A stretch of 10,016 nucleotides of DNA from JAAYYY01 sp964602995. Lineage in GTDB: Bacteria > Chloroflexota > Anaerolineae > Promineifilales > Promineifilaceae. The stretch is taken from the NCBI GenBank assembly GCA_964602995.1, contig CAZRTM010000134.1, positions 1 to 10,016 on the forward strand. Direction: 5' to 3'. Below are positions 1-6,883 of this stretch, piece by piece (positions within the stretch are counted from its first letter, which is position 1; each line of letters begins with the position of its first letter). Position numbers and translations under genes: made by a program. The notes under the pieces are model-generated. The model ran no database searches and was not told the origin of the DNA. It saw only the letters and a program-made list of their open reading frames with translations.

Positions 1-376
1 CGTCGCCCGGCTCTTCCTCCTGGTAGAACAGGGCAATACGCTGCTGCCCGTCGGGATAGTCGGGCGGCACGATGTAATAGGCCTGAATGGTCCCTTGCTG
101 CAGCGCCTCGCGGGCAGACGGCTCGTCGGGGAAGGATTGGATGGGCACCATCTCCTCGTTCTCAGCGGTCAGCGGCACGGTGACGTCGTCGGAGAGCAAC
201 CCGCTCATATCGACATAGCCCAGGGGGCGATTGTCATCAGCCCCGACGGCCAGCACCACAGAGACCGCGATGATGATCGTCAGGATCAGCGGAAAGCCCA
301 ACGCCGATAGCAGGAACGTCCGTTTACGCGCAATCTTGCCATATTCGTGACGGGCAACGAGCCAATAGTTACGCAT
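1..376 (-). CDS. ABC-2 type transporter permease, N-terminal part (runs off left edge)
   Basis: The first 125 codons of a membrane permease that would pair with the ATPase encoded just upstream. The protein begins MRNYWLVARHEYGKIARKRT, a short basic cytoplasmic segment typical of NatB-like ABC-2 permeases. A strong membrane helix follows at about residues 21-45, rich in L, I and V. After it comes a hydrophilic region of about 80 residues, as expected for the large extracytoplasmic domain between the first two helices of this family. The ATG at 376-374 is preceded by GGAG with a 7-nt spacer. It overlaps the end of the ATPase gene by 8 bases (ATGCGTAA), which points to translational coupling. 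The remaining helices lie outside the window. The family assignment is good; the substrate is unknown, with Na+ or drug export being the best-known roles of relatives. Confidence 0.85.
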   Translation of the reverse strand, partial: MRNYWLVARHEYGKIARKRTFLLSALGFPLILTIIIAVSVVLAVGADDNRPLGYVDMSGLLSDDVTVPLTAENEEMVPIQSFPDEPSAREALQQGTIQAYYIVPPDYPDGQQRIALFYQEEEPGD

Positions 377-1325
377 CGCTGCTCTCCATCACTTGCTCAG
401 CTTCCCCGTCCACCTCCTGCTCAGCGCCCTGACCTACGCCCTGGACAACGCTCACGAAGATATCCTCCAGCGTAGGCTCGGCCACTTCAAACCGCTCGAT
501 GTGGGCTTCCTCTTGCAGCGCCAACGCGCGAAAAATCTGTTGTGGAGCCACACCCGGCTGCAGCGCCATGTGCCAGGCGCTGTTGTGCCGCCGCACGTCC
601 AGCACGCCGGGCAACGCTTCGAAATCGCCCTGCCCCTGTACGGTGATAGCATTGCCCGAAAAGTTGCGCTTGATCTGCCCCACCTCGCCATAAAGCACGC
701 TGCGCCCGTTGTTGATCAGCACAATACGGTTACACAGCGCCTCCACCTGGTACATCTGGTGCGTAGACATGATGATGGCCTTACCCGCCTGCCGCTCCTC
801 TTCCAGAATCTCCTTCACCAGACGAGTATTGATGGGATCCAGGCCTGAAAACGGCTCGTCGATGACAATCAGATCCGGTTCGTGCAACAGCGTGGCGATA
901 ATCTGCGCCTTCTGTTGCATACCTCTGCTCAGCTCTTGAATCTGCTTATGGCGGTGTTCGTAGAGGTCAAAGCGGCGCAGCCACCCTTCCAGCCGTTCCT
1001 GCGCCGTGGCCTGGTCCAGCCCTTTCAACGTGGCCAGGAAGACCAGCGTACTCTCCAGCTTCTGGTCCTTATACAGACCCCGTTCTTCCGGCAGATAGCC
1101 GATGCGCCGTTTGCTGGCCTCGTCCATTTCACCGCCAAAGATGGTTACCTGCCCGCTGTCCGGCTTAAAGATGTCCATCATCATACGGATGGTCGTCGTC
1201 TTGCCCGCTCCATTCGGCCCCAGCAGCCCAAATATCTCGCCGCGGAAAACTTCAAAGGAAACATCGCGCACAGCCTGAACCTGGCCGAAGCGCTTGCTGA
1301 GTGATGAAATGGTGACAATGGCCAT
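369..1325 (-). CDS. ABC transporter ATP-binding protein, NatA-like (with C-terminal DUF4162-type region)
   Basis: A cytoplasmic ATPase of 318 residues that would power the permease encoded immediately downstream. Visible motifs are Walker A GPNGAGKT (36-43), a YLPEERGLY segment at the Q-loop (77-85; E where most ABC proteins have Q, as is usual in NatA-like proteins), signature LSRGMQQK (132-139), Walker B LIVIDEP (152-158), D-loop SGLDP and switch histidine H189 in STHQM. The roughly 100-residue tail ending in LEDIFVSVV fits the DUF4162-type C-terminus of this subfamily. I chose the ATG at 1325, preceded by a purine-rich GGGGAGAGAAGAAAG stretch. An in-frame TTG at 1349 would add eight residues but would absorb that ribosome-binding region. 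The gene lies 44 bases after the zinc-ribbon gene and overlaps the permease start. The substrate cannot be read from sequence. Confidence 0.93.
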   Translation of the reverse strand: MAIVTISSLSKRFGQVQAVRDVSFEVFRGEIFGLLGPNGAGKTTTIRMMMDIFKPDSGQVTIFGGEMDEASKRRIGYLPEERGLYKDQKLESTLVFLATLKGLDQATAQERLEGWLRRFDLYEHRHKQIQELSRGMQQKAQIIATLLHEPDLIVIDEPFSGLDPINTRLVKEILEEERQAGKAIIMSTHQMYQVEALCNRIVLINNGRSVLYGEVGQIKRNFSGNAITVQGQGDFEALPGVLDVRRHNSAWHMALQPGVAPQQIFRALALQEEAHIERFEVAEPTLEDIFVSVVQGVGQGAEQEVDGEAEQVMESSDA

Positions 1326-1369
1326 CTTTCTTTCTTCTCTCCCCGCCAACCGCGGGCGATAGTTACTCT

Positions 1370-1792
1370 CTATATTTGTTCGTCAATCTTCCACACACTA
1401 TGCTCCACAACCTGGCCCGTGATTTGACCCCGCTGCCAGAAGTGCCACACGCGCTGGCTGGAAATGACGGTGCGGCGTGGAGCGCTGCTATCCACCGGAC
1501 CTATGAGGGCAGTGCTTTTTGAGTGCGTCAGTCTGCTACTCTGTTCCGTCTCAACCAGGCGGCGGCGCAGCCAACTGAGGCTGGCTTCGGCGGCAAGCGC
1601 TACCAGGCTCACGGCAACGGCCCGCCCTACCTGCTGCAGCGAACGTTCCGGCAACAGCGAAGGGAGATTTGAACGGGAGCGACTAACCACCAGCGGCGCT
1701 TCCTCTCCCTCCAGGCGTGCGCCACAACGACCGCAATAAGCATTCTCCAGGGGATTCCCCGCCCGACAGCGGGGACAGATCTGCTCTACCAT
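1370..1792 (-). CDS. Zinc-ribbon domain protein of unknown function
   Basis: A 140-residue protein starting with a double-CxxC zinc ribbon: CPRC at residues 6-9 and CGRC at 20-23, ten residues apart, expected to bind one Zn2+. A linker rich in Ser, Arg and Leu follows. A hydrophobic, Ala/Val/Leu-rich segment at about residues 54-74 could be a membrane-associated helix. The C-terminus is Trp-rich (RVWHFWQRGQITGQ) with no motif I can name. The ATG at 1792 is preceded by AGGAG at good spacing. It sits between the GyrI-like gene (26 bases upstream) and the NatA-like ATPase gene (44 bases downstream), all on the same strand, so co-transcription is likely. A role in regulating or assembling the transporter is possible but is only inference from position. 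Confidence 0.75.
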   Translation of the reverse strand: MVEQICPRCRAGNPLENAYCGRCGARLEGEEAPLVVSRSRSNLPSLLPERSLQQVGRAVAVSLVALAAEASLSWLRRRLVETEQSSRLTHSKSTALIGPVDSSAPRRTVISSQRVWHFWQRGQITGQVVEHSVWKIDEQI

Positions 1793-1818
1793 TTCATCCT
1801 CTCCTGGCAGACGAGGCG

Positions 1819-2459
1819 CTAGCGTTCTACTTTTTGCAGTGGGTACATAATTTCCAACTGCAGGCTATCCTCATCCGCCGCCTCGGCTGCCAATATATGA
1901 AATTCCCAGGGCGCGCCACCAGCTTCGTAACCGTCCTGTTCTTCAATCCACGCTTCTAAGCGGTCATAAGCCTTGTGCGACTCACCATACGGACCCTGGT
2001 AACGAATCACCAACGTCTCGCCGCCGGGCAGCCGGCCAGGCACCATATNNNNNNNNNNNNNNNNNNNNNNNNNNNNNNNNNNNNNNNNNNNNNNNNNNNN
2101 NNNNNNNNNNNNNNNNNNNNNNNNNNNNNNNNNNNNNNNNNNNNNNNNCCCTGGTAACGAATCACCAACGTCTCGCCGCCGGGCAGCCGGCCAGGCACCA
2201 TATTGCCGTCGGCCGCATCCAGCGCTCGGGCAATGGGCACGCCAAACTCAACATCTACTTCGATCCGCTCCACATTACGCGAGGAGTGATAGCGGACAAA
2301 GGGCGGGCCATCCGGTTCCACATTCTGCTGCTGCAAATAGTCGTTCAGACGCGGCAGCATTTCTGTTAACACCCGGTTAATCTCCTCGCGAGCTACCTGC
2401 TCCCGAACGCTGAGCGTATGCTGAGGCTGCCGTTCTTCCTTTGTAATCTCATAGTTCAT
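1819..2459 (-). CDS. GyrI-like small-molecule-binding domain protein (interrupted by an assembly gap)
   Basis: A stand-alone effector-binding protein of the GyrI/AraC-C-terminal (SOUL-like) fold, cut by 100 Ns. If the duplicated 55 bases flanking the gap are merged and the Ns removed, 486 bases remain, giving one uninterrupted frame of 161 residues plus TAG. Family features in the merged protein are GPPFVRYHS (51-59), EFGVPIA (71-77), LPGGETLVIRYQGPYGE (92-108), a KAYDRLEAWI helix, and a GY...APWEFHI...LEIMYPL ending. There is no N-terminal helix-turn-helix, so it is a ligand-binding module rather than a complete regulator. The ATG at 2459 has AGGAG six bases upstream. It appears to be the first gene of the minus-strand operon leading to the ABC-2 transporter, so it may sense or sequester the transported compound; that role is inference. 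Confidence 0.85.
1994..2048. repeat. 55-base duplicate at left flank of N gap
   Basis: These 55 bases are identical to 2149-2203, and the two copies abut the two ends of the N run. Both encode the same stretch of the GyrI-like protein (VPGRLPGGETLVIRYQG region). This is best read as an unmerged contig overlap, not a biological repeat. Confidence 0.95.
2049..2148. other. Assembly gap, 100 Ns (probably zero true length)
   Basis: Exactly 100 Ns, a conventional placeholder for a gap of unknown size. The flanks are the same 55 bases. Removing the Ns and one copy restores an intact reading frame, so the real gap is most likely an overlap of 55 bases with no missing sequence. Confidence 0.95.
2149..2203. 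repeat. 55-base duplicate at right flank of N gap
   Basis: An exact copy of 1994-2048. The 55-base length matches a commonly used assembler k-mer size, which supports an overlap that was scaffolded without merging. Confidence 0.95.
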
Positions 2460-2500
2460 CCGTTACTCCTGAGCGATTTGGGGTTGCCAAGGTGAAAACT

Positions 2501-2529
2501 ATTGTAATGGTTTTTATAGCGCCTGGGAA
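2501..2529 (-). promoter_or_regulatory. Candidate promoter of the GyrI-like/ABC-2 operon
   Basis: On the minus strand, TTCCCA (2529-2524; 4 of 6 matches to the -35 consensus) is followed after 17 bases by TACAAT (2506-2501; 5 of 6 matches to the -10 consensus). This lies about 40 bases before the GyrI-like ATG. It is a plausible housekeeping-sigma promoter found by consensus matching only. Confidence 0.45.
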
Positions 2530-2531
2530 AT

Positions 2532-2563
2532 GGGTGGTTGGGTGGTTAGATGGCTGGATTTAA
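2532..2563. repeat. Degenerate period-8 G/T-rich tandem repeat
   Basis: Two exact tandem copies of GGGTGGTT (2532-2539 and 2540-2547) are followed by two degraded units, AGATGGCT and GGATTTAA. The segment GATGGCTGG (2549-2557) recurs inverted as CCAGCCATC at 2586-2594, giving a 9-bp stem with a 28-base loop just upstream of purH. A similar period-8 tract occurs at 8299-8330. Confidence 0.6.
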
Positions 2564-2572
2564 GGAACGGAT

Positions 2573-2601
2573 TTGATTCCACTCACCAGCCATCCTAGAA
2601 T
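2573..2601 (+). promoter_or_regulatory. Candidate purH promoter
   Basis: TTGATT (2573-2578; 4 of 6) and TAGAAT (2596-2601; 5 of 6) are separated by 17 bases, which would give a short leader of about 20 bases. The purH ATG at 2628 then has AAGGA at 2617-2621 with a 6-base spacer. The right arm of the 9-bp inverted repeat (2586-2594) lies in the promoter spacer, so a regulatory role is possible. I do not recognise a PurR box or a riboswitch here. Confidence 0.5.
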
Positions 2602-2627
2602 GGAGTCACACCTTATAAGGAAAGACC

Positions 2628-4196
2628 ATGACCAACCGTGCAATCCTATCACTTTACGACAAAACTGAACTGACAACCCTGGGCCGCCGTCTACACGAGC
2701 TGGGCTGGGAGCTGATCGCCAGCGGAGGCACAGCTCGTGCCCTACGCAATGCCGGTCTGCCCGTGACGGACGTCGCCGAAGTTACCGGCGCACCAGAAAT
2801 GTTAAGCGGGCGCGTCAAAACCCTGCACCCGGCTATCCACGGCGCCATCCTGGCCCGCGACAGTGCAGAAGACCGCGCCGAGCTGGAAAAACACGGCATC
2901 GTCCCCATCGACCTTGTTGTCTGCAACCTGTACCCCTTCCAGGAAACGATTTCGCGGTCCGGCGTCACGCCGCAGGAAGCTGTGGAGCAGATCGACATCG
3001 GCGGCGTTACCCTGTTGCGCGCTGCCGCCAAGAATTACGAGCGCGTCACCGCCCTCTGTGACCCGGCCGATTACGAGCAGGTGCTGCAAGAGCTTGAGCA
3101 AAACGGCCAGGTTAGCACTGAGACACGACGCGTGTTGGCGGCGAAAGCGTTCGCCCATACCCGTAATTATGATACGGCTATCGCTGCCTACTTTGAATCG
3201 TTGCAACCACAGCAAGCCGGCGACGAGATGCCCCAATCACTACAGCTCAACCTGCAGCGCGTGCAATCCTTGCGCTATGGCGAGAACCCGCACCAGGCCG
3301 CTGCCCTCTACAGCGAAAATCCCAGCGCCAGCCCCCTGGGCGGCAAGCTGCTACAGGGCAAGCCACTATCCTACAACAACCTGCTCGATCTCGACGCTGC
3401 CTGCCGTACGGTAGCCAGCTTCGAGCAGCCCACGGTCGTTATCGTCAAGCACCTCTCCCCCTGCGGTATTGCCAGCCACCCGCGCACGCTGGCCCAGGCC
3501 TTTCCCCACGCCCTGGCCTCCGACCCTGTCTCTGCCTTTGGCGGCGTGATTGCCGTTAATCGCCCCGTAGAAGAGCAATTCACTGAGGCGCTGGATGAAG
3601 CCGGCCTCTTCGTGGAAGCTGTTCTGGCTCCTGAATTCAGCCCCGGTGCACGCGACTGGTTTGCCACTCACAAGAAGAACTGCCGCCTGTTGGCGCTGGA
3701 CCCCGACGAGACGCCGCTTGATGACTACAGTGTGCGCTCTGTACTCCGCGGCTTTCTGGTGCAAAGTGCAGACAACGGTGACCCGGGCGGTGACACGAAA
3801 TGGCGTGTCGTTAGTGAACGTGAACCGGACGTCGCCGAGTGGGAAGCGCTGAAATTCGCCTGGCAGGCTGTCCTTCACGTGCAATCCAACGCCATCGTCT
3901 TTGCCACCACGCTGGAGGGCGAGGGCAGCGCCACGGTAGGCATCGGCGGCGGCCTGCCCAGCCGCGTCGACGCCGTGCGCCTGGCAGCGGCTAAAGCGGG
4001 CGAACGCGCCCAGGAGGCGGTCATGGCCTCCGACGCTTTCTTCCCCTTCCCCGACGGCATTGAAGTGGCCGCCGCAGCCGGCGTCACGGCCGTCATTCAA
4101 CCGGGCGGCTCCATCCGGGACGAGCAGGTTATCGACGCTGCTAACCGGCTGGGGCTGGCCCTGGTCTTCAGCGGTACCCGCCACTTTCGACACTAA
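2628..4196 (+). CDS. purH: Bifunctional AICAR transformylase / IMP cyclohydrolase
   Basis: The protein has 522 residues, the usual PurH length. It catalyses the last two steps of de novo IMP synthesis: formyl transfer from 10-formyl-THF to AICAR, then ring closure of FAICAR. The N-terminal cyclohydrolase (MGS-like) domain, roughly residues 1-200, shows LSLYDKT (7-13), ASGGTARALR (31-40), GRVKTLHPAIHGAILAR (61-77), CNLYPF (99-104) and IDIGG..LLRAAAKN (122-136). The transformylase domain shows LRYGENPHQ (215-223), PLSYNNLLDLDAA (246-258), catalytic KH at 274-275 in KHLSPCG, QSN (N421), SDAFFPFPDG (468-477) and the terminal GTRHFRH. KHLSPCG differs from the common bacterial KHxNPCG and is closer to the KHVSPAG of animal ATIC. 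GGGLPSRVD replaces the common GAGQxSRVD. No other purine genes are adjacent. Confidence 0.98.
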   Translation: MTNRAILSLYDKTELTTLGRRLHELGWELIASGGTARALRNAGLPVTDVAEVTGAPEMLSGRVKTLHPAIHGAILARDSAEDRAELEKHGIVPIDLVVCNLYPFQETISRSGVTPQEAVEQIDIGGVTLLRAAAKNYERVTALCDPADYEQVLQELEQNGQVSTETRRVLAAKAFAHTRNYDTAIAAYFESLQPQQAGDEMPQSLQLNLQRVQSLRYGENPHQAAALYSENPSASPLGGKLLQGKPLSYNNLLDLDAACRTVASFEQPTVVIVKHLSPCGIASHPRTLAQAFPHALASDPVSAFGGVIAVNRPVEEQFTEALDEAGLFVEAVLAPEFSPGARDWFATHKKNCRLLALDPDETPLDDYSVRSVLRGFLVQSADNGDPGGDTKWRVVSEREPDVAEWEALKFAWQAVLHVQSNAIVFATTLEGEGSATVGIGGGLPSRVDAVRLAAAKAGERAQEAVMASDAFFPFPDGIEVAAAAGVTAVIQPGGSIRDEQVIDAANRLGLALVFSGTRHFRH

Positions 4197-4258
4197 ACCT
4201 AAACCTGACTAAGCCTAATCCCAACCGGGTATGAACATCAACGCACACGGAGAAGTAA

Positions 4259-5208
4259 GTGACAAACGATACCCACATCCCACAATCCACCAGCAATCGA
4301 TTCGCTGGTCACGAGCGCTACAGCAAGCTGCTCCTGAGGGCTGTCACCCTCATCCTTACCTTCTATCTGACCTCCTGCGCCACGCTCGACCTGATGCCTG
4401 CAGCCACTTCAGCGCCAGACCCAACCGCTCCAGAGCCAAATAGCCGGTCACAACGCCCAGTTCCCGACACAAGCAGCAGCTCGGCTATCAGAGGGGGTAC
4501 AGGGGCCACCTCTGCAGAAGCTTTCGCCGCCCCGCCCGATGGCGACCAGGCCACCGTCACCAAAATCATCGACGGCGACACCATCGACGTGCAACTGGAC
4601 GGTCGCTCCCAGAGAGTGCGCTACATTGGCGTCGATACACCCGAACGTGACATGCCCTTCTATGCCGAAGCCACCGCCGCCAATGCCGAGCTGGTGAAGG
4701 GGCAGACGGTTATTCTGGTCAAGGACGTCAGCGAAACGGACCGCTTTGGTCGCCTGCTGCGCTACGTCTACCTGCCAGATGGCACCTTCGTCAACGCCGA
4801 GCTCCTGCGCCGTGGCTTCGCCCAGGCCGTGACCTTCCCGCCCGATGTAGCCTACGCCGAAACATTTGCCGGCCTGCAGGCAGAAGCCGCCGCCGCCGGT
4901 CTCGGCCTGTGGGCAGACTCCATGCTTGCGGCCCAGGCAACCGCTACCCGGCGCTCGGACGCGCCCAGCGTTGTCACCATCACCAACATCCACGCCACCG
5001 GCAGCGGCAGAAACGAGCCGGACGAATGGGTCGAGTTTCGCAACGACGGTAGCCAGCCCCTACAGCTCGAGGGCTGGCGTCTTTTAGACGAAGCCGAACA
5101 CACTTTCAACTTTCCCAACTTCCTGATGCAGCCTGGCCAATCCTGCCGCGTTTACACCAACGAGCACCACGCCGACTGGTGTGGCTTCTCCTACGGCAAC
5201 GGGCAACC
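4259..5208 (+). CDS. Lipoprotein thermonuclease (SNase) fused to a lamin-tail domain, 3' end lost in gap
   Basis: A predicted exported lipoprotein with an N-terminal signal segment ending in lipobox LTSC (Cys40). A low-complexity Pro/Ser/Thr/Ala linker (41-95) follows, then a staphylococcal-nuclease-like domain (about 97-220). Residues matching the SNase active site are visible: DGDT (D107), R121, DTPE (D126, T127, E129) and DRFGR (R165). The domain should therefore be an active Ca2+-dependent phosphodiesterase acting on DNA or RNA outside the membrane. Residues from about 238 onward form a lamin-tail (LTD) immunoglobulin-like domain with EWVEFRNDGSQPLQLEGWRL. It is cut after about 316 residues by the N run and probably lacks a few dozen residues. 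The start is GTG, preceded by GGAG (4249-4252) with a 6-base spacer. It lies 62 bases after purH with no clear terminator between, so read-through is possible. Confidence 0.88.
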
Positions 5209-5308
5209 NNNNNNNNNNNNNNNNNNNNNNNNNNNNNNNNNNNNNNNNNNNNNNNNNNNNNNNNNNNNNNNNNNNNNNNNNNNNNNNNNNNNNNNNNNNN
5301 NNNNNNNN
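5209..5308. other. Assembly gap, 100 Ns (true gap of unknown size)
   Basis: Exactly 100 Ns. Unlike the gap at 2049-2148, the flanks share no sequence. The missing piece must hold the end of the lamin-tail domain and the C-terminal part of the convergent hydrolase, including its catalytic His. The real gap is therefore probably several hundred bases, not 100. Confidence 0.9.
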
Positions 5309-5880
5309 TCCGCTGCTATGTCCTGAATGCCGCGATCCATCTCCGCTTTCTTGGCAAAGAAGGTGTCGAAATCCTCAGGTCGCGGCGCGATTTGCATATA
5401 CTCCTCGTGCCAGGGTGAACCGTACATCATTTCCGGCTTCATTTCCCCCATTCCTTCCATGAGACCCGGATGCAGCCCGCTCAAGGTATAGGAGACTGAG
5501 ATAAGCACCAGTTTGCGAACTACCTCGGGGTGACGAATGACAACGTGTAGGGCCACGCTCCCGCCCATGCTATAGCCCAGGATATCGGCGCTTTCAATTT
5601 CCAGATGCCGCAGCGCAGCGGCGACGTCGTCGGCCATCTGTTCAATAGACAGGGGGCGGTCAATGTCGGCTGTGCGGCCATGAGCCTGCAATTCAAACGC
5701 GATGACCTGTCGTGTCTGGGCCAGTCCAGGCAGGATCCCGCCAAATGAAGTGCCAATAGCCGAAAAAGCGCCGTGCAGTAGCACCAGGGGTTGTCCCGTG
5801 CCGTGAATCTCGTAGTACATCTCAAGACCGTTGACCGGAACATATCCCGATTGTGCAGACATCCCATTCCCATCTATCAC
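5309..5880 (-). CDS. Alpha/beta hydrolase, C-terminus lost in gap
   Basis: About 190 residues of an alpha/beta-hydrolase-fold enzyme. It shows oxyanion-hole region VLLHGAF (33-39), QAHGRT (65-70), nucleophile elbow GYSMGG with Ser104, and the strand-helix pattern RHPEVVRKLVLISVSY after it. The cap region follows, and the N run begins before the catalytic Asp and His would be expected. I prefer the GTG start at 5880, because AAGGAG lies 7 bases upstream. The ATG at 5862 (MSAQSGYVPVNG) is the alternative, and a TTG at 5919 is unlikely. The general fold is clear, but substrates in this family range from esters to haloalkanes and peroxides, so no reaction can be named. It is transcribed divergently from the cupin gene. 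Confidence 0.87.
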
Positions 5881-5953
5881 CGTCTCTCTCCTTTGCAGAT
5901 TCCTGGCTACAGCGGTCAACGATAAGTTCTGTCAATCGCGCGCCAAACCGTGC

Positions 5954-5959
5954 TACAAT
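5954..5959 (+). promoter_or_regulatory. Candidate -10 box of the cupin gene
   Basis: TACAAT matches 5 of 6 bases of the -10 consensus, but no convincing -35 lies 16-18 bases upstream. The 147-base region between the divergent starts at 5880 and 6028 must contain promoters for both genes. A TTGACA on the minus strand (5935-5930) is a perfect -35 for the hydrolase direction but has only a poor -10 at the right distance. Confidence 0.3.
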
Positions 5960-6027
5960 AAAAACTGCTCTATCAGTTAATCCGTAACACTATACCTTAA
6001 TTTAGAAGAGAGAACAGGATAGCCATC

Positions 6028-6477
6028 ATGTCGACCAGACCCAGGCAAAACCGGTCCTCCACTCCTGCCTCCGGGGAGATCATCACCGTGCGCCCAACGA
6101 GCGATGTAATGACCCGGCAGAAATTACCCAACTTTGTCGGCATTTCTCAGGACACAGCCGGATCCACGGGAATTTCGATGAACATGGTCATTATTCCGCC
6201 AGGTGGTGCTGCCGAGCCTCATTTACACCGCGGCTATGAAACAGCCATCTACCTCCTCTCCGGCCGCGTCCTCACCCGCTACGGCCCCAATTTGGAGCGC
6301 GAGATCATCAACGAAGCGGGCGACTTTCTCTTCATCCCGGCTAACGTACCGCACCAACCCGTCAACCTCAGCGACAGTGAACCAGCCCGCGCCATCGTCG
6401 CGCGCAACGACCCTAACGAACAGGAAAGCGTCGAACATTATCAGCCCGGTAGTGACCTCTCCCATGGCGGTTCTTAA
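6028..6477 (+). CDS. Cupin-domain protein
   Basis: A single-domain cupin of 149 residues. Metal-binding motif 1 is visible as GGAAEPHLHRGYETAIYLLSG (59-79, allowing one residue between ends), with H65, H67 and E71. Motif 2 is GDFLFIPANVPHQPVN (98-113) with H109, so all four usual metal ligands are present. The first 20 residues are polar and probably disordered. Many cupins of this type have no known reaction; they may be dioxygenases, isomerases or small-molecule sensors, and I cannot choose between these. The ATG at 6028 has AGGAT (6015-6019) upstream. A small membrane-protein gene follows 71 bases later on the same strand, and the gene is divergent from the hydrolase. Confidence 0.85.
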   Translation: MSTRPRQNRSSTPASGEIITVRPTSDVMTRQKLPNFVGISQDTAGSTGISMNMVIIPPGGAAEPHLHRGYETAIYLLSGRVLTRYGPNLEREIINEAGDFLFIPANVPHQPVNLSDSEPARAIVARNDPNEQESVEHYQPGSDLSHGGS

Positions 6478-6548
6478 CAACCCAGCACTAACGGCCAGAA
6501 TGAAAGAGAGCGAGCCGCCATACAATAGGACTCAGGAGAAGCTCTGAC

Positions 6549-6812
6549 ATGGGAACCTACATTCGTTCTATACCAGGTCTAATCAGTGTACTCGGGGTCC
6601 TCGTCCTTGCCCTCTGGAAGCCCGTCGTCGAACCAGTTGTGGGGAACCCCCTTATCGGAGAGCAACCGGTCAACGTACTCATGCAGGCGCTGATCTCCCT
6701 AATAGTACTCAGCTCTGCCCTCTACATCATCCTCTCAAAGAGATATAAAGGCGACACTCAAAAGTGGGCCTATGGCATCATTGGCGTAATCGTCGGCTTC
6801 TGGCTGCAGTAA
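6549..6812 (+). CDS. Small hydrophobic membrane protein of unknown function
   Basis: An 87-residue protein with three likely membrane helices, at about 8-25, 44-63 and 73-86. A loop containing KPVVEPVVGNPLIGEQPV lies between the first two, and a charged SKRYKGDTQKW loop precedes the last. The C-terminus KWAYGIIGVIVGFWLQ resembles the ending of small uncharacterised bacterial membrane proteins I have seen, but I cannot give a family name. The ATG is preceded by AGGAG (6534-6538) with a 10-base spacer. It may be co-transcribed with the cupin gene. Coding is supported by the ribosome-binding site and the consistent helix pattern, but no function can be inferred. Confidence 0.72.
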   Translation: MGTYIRSIPGLISVLGVLVLALWKPVVEPVVGNPLIGEQPVNVLMQALISLIVLSSALYIILSKRYKGDTQKWAYGIIGVIVGFWLQ

Positions 6813-6852
6813 GAGCGAGCAGCAGCCCTCCTCACCACACACCCACCACCCT

Positions 6853-6873
6853 AAACATGTTTCTAACATGTTT
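6853..6873. promoter_or_regulatory. Paired AACATGTT palindromes (candidate operator)
   Basis: The perfect palindrome AAACATGTTT (6853-6862) is followed by AACATGTT (6865-6872). Their centres are 11 bases apart, about one helical turn, so two dimers or a dimer pair could bind the same DNA face. They lie in the 227-base region between the small membrane protein gene and the MFS gene, about 100 bases upstream of the predicted -35. Confidence 0.45.
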
Positions 6874-6883
6874 CCCCTCGATA

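Noticed and set aside
393..848. Plus-strand open frame of 151 codons opposite the ABC ATPase
   Set aside because: It lies entirely antisense to a gene with all ABC motifs and has no ribosome-binding site or recognisable domain; it is a high-GC shadow frame.
1994..2203. Biological tandem duplication or mobile-element target duplication
   Set aside because: The copies abut the N run exactly and their merger restores an intact gene, so an assembly overlap explains them better.
3366..4193. Minus-strand open frame of 275 codons inside purH
   Set aside because: It is antisense to the conserved PurH transformylase domain and its composition reflects the codon bias of purH; no family features are visible.
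4194..4226. Telomere-like CCTAAA repeat after purH
   Set aside because: Only two clean hexamers before degeneration; too short to call a repeat array.
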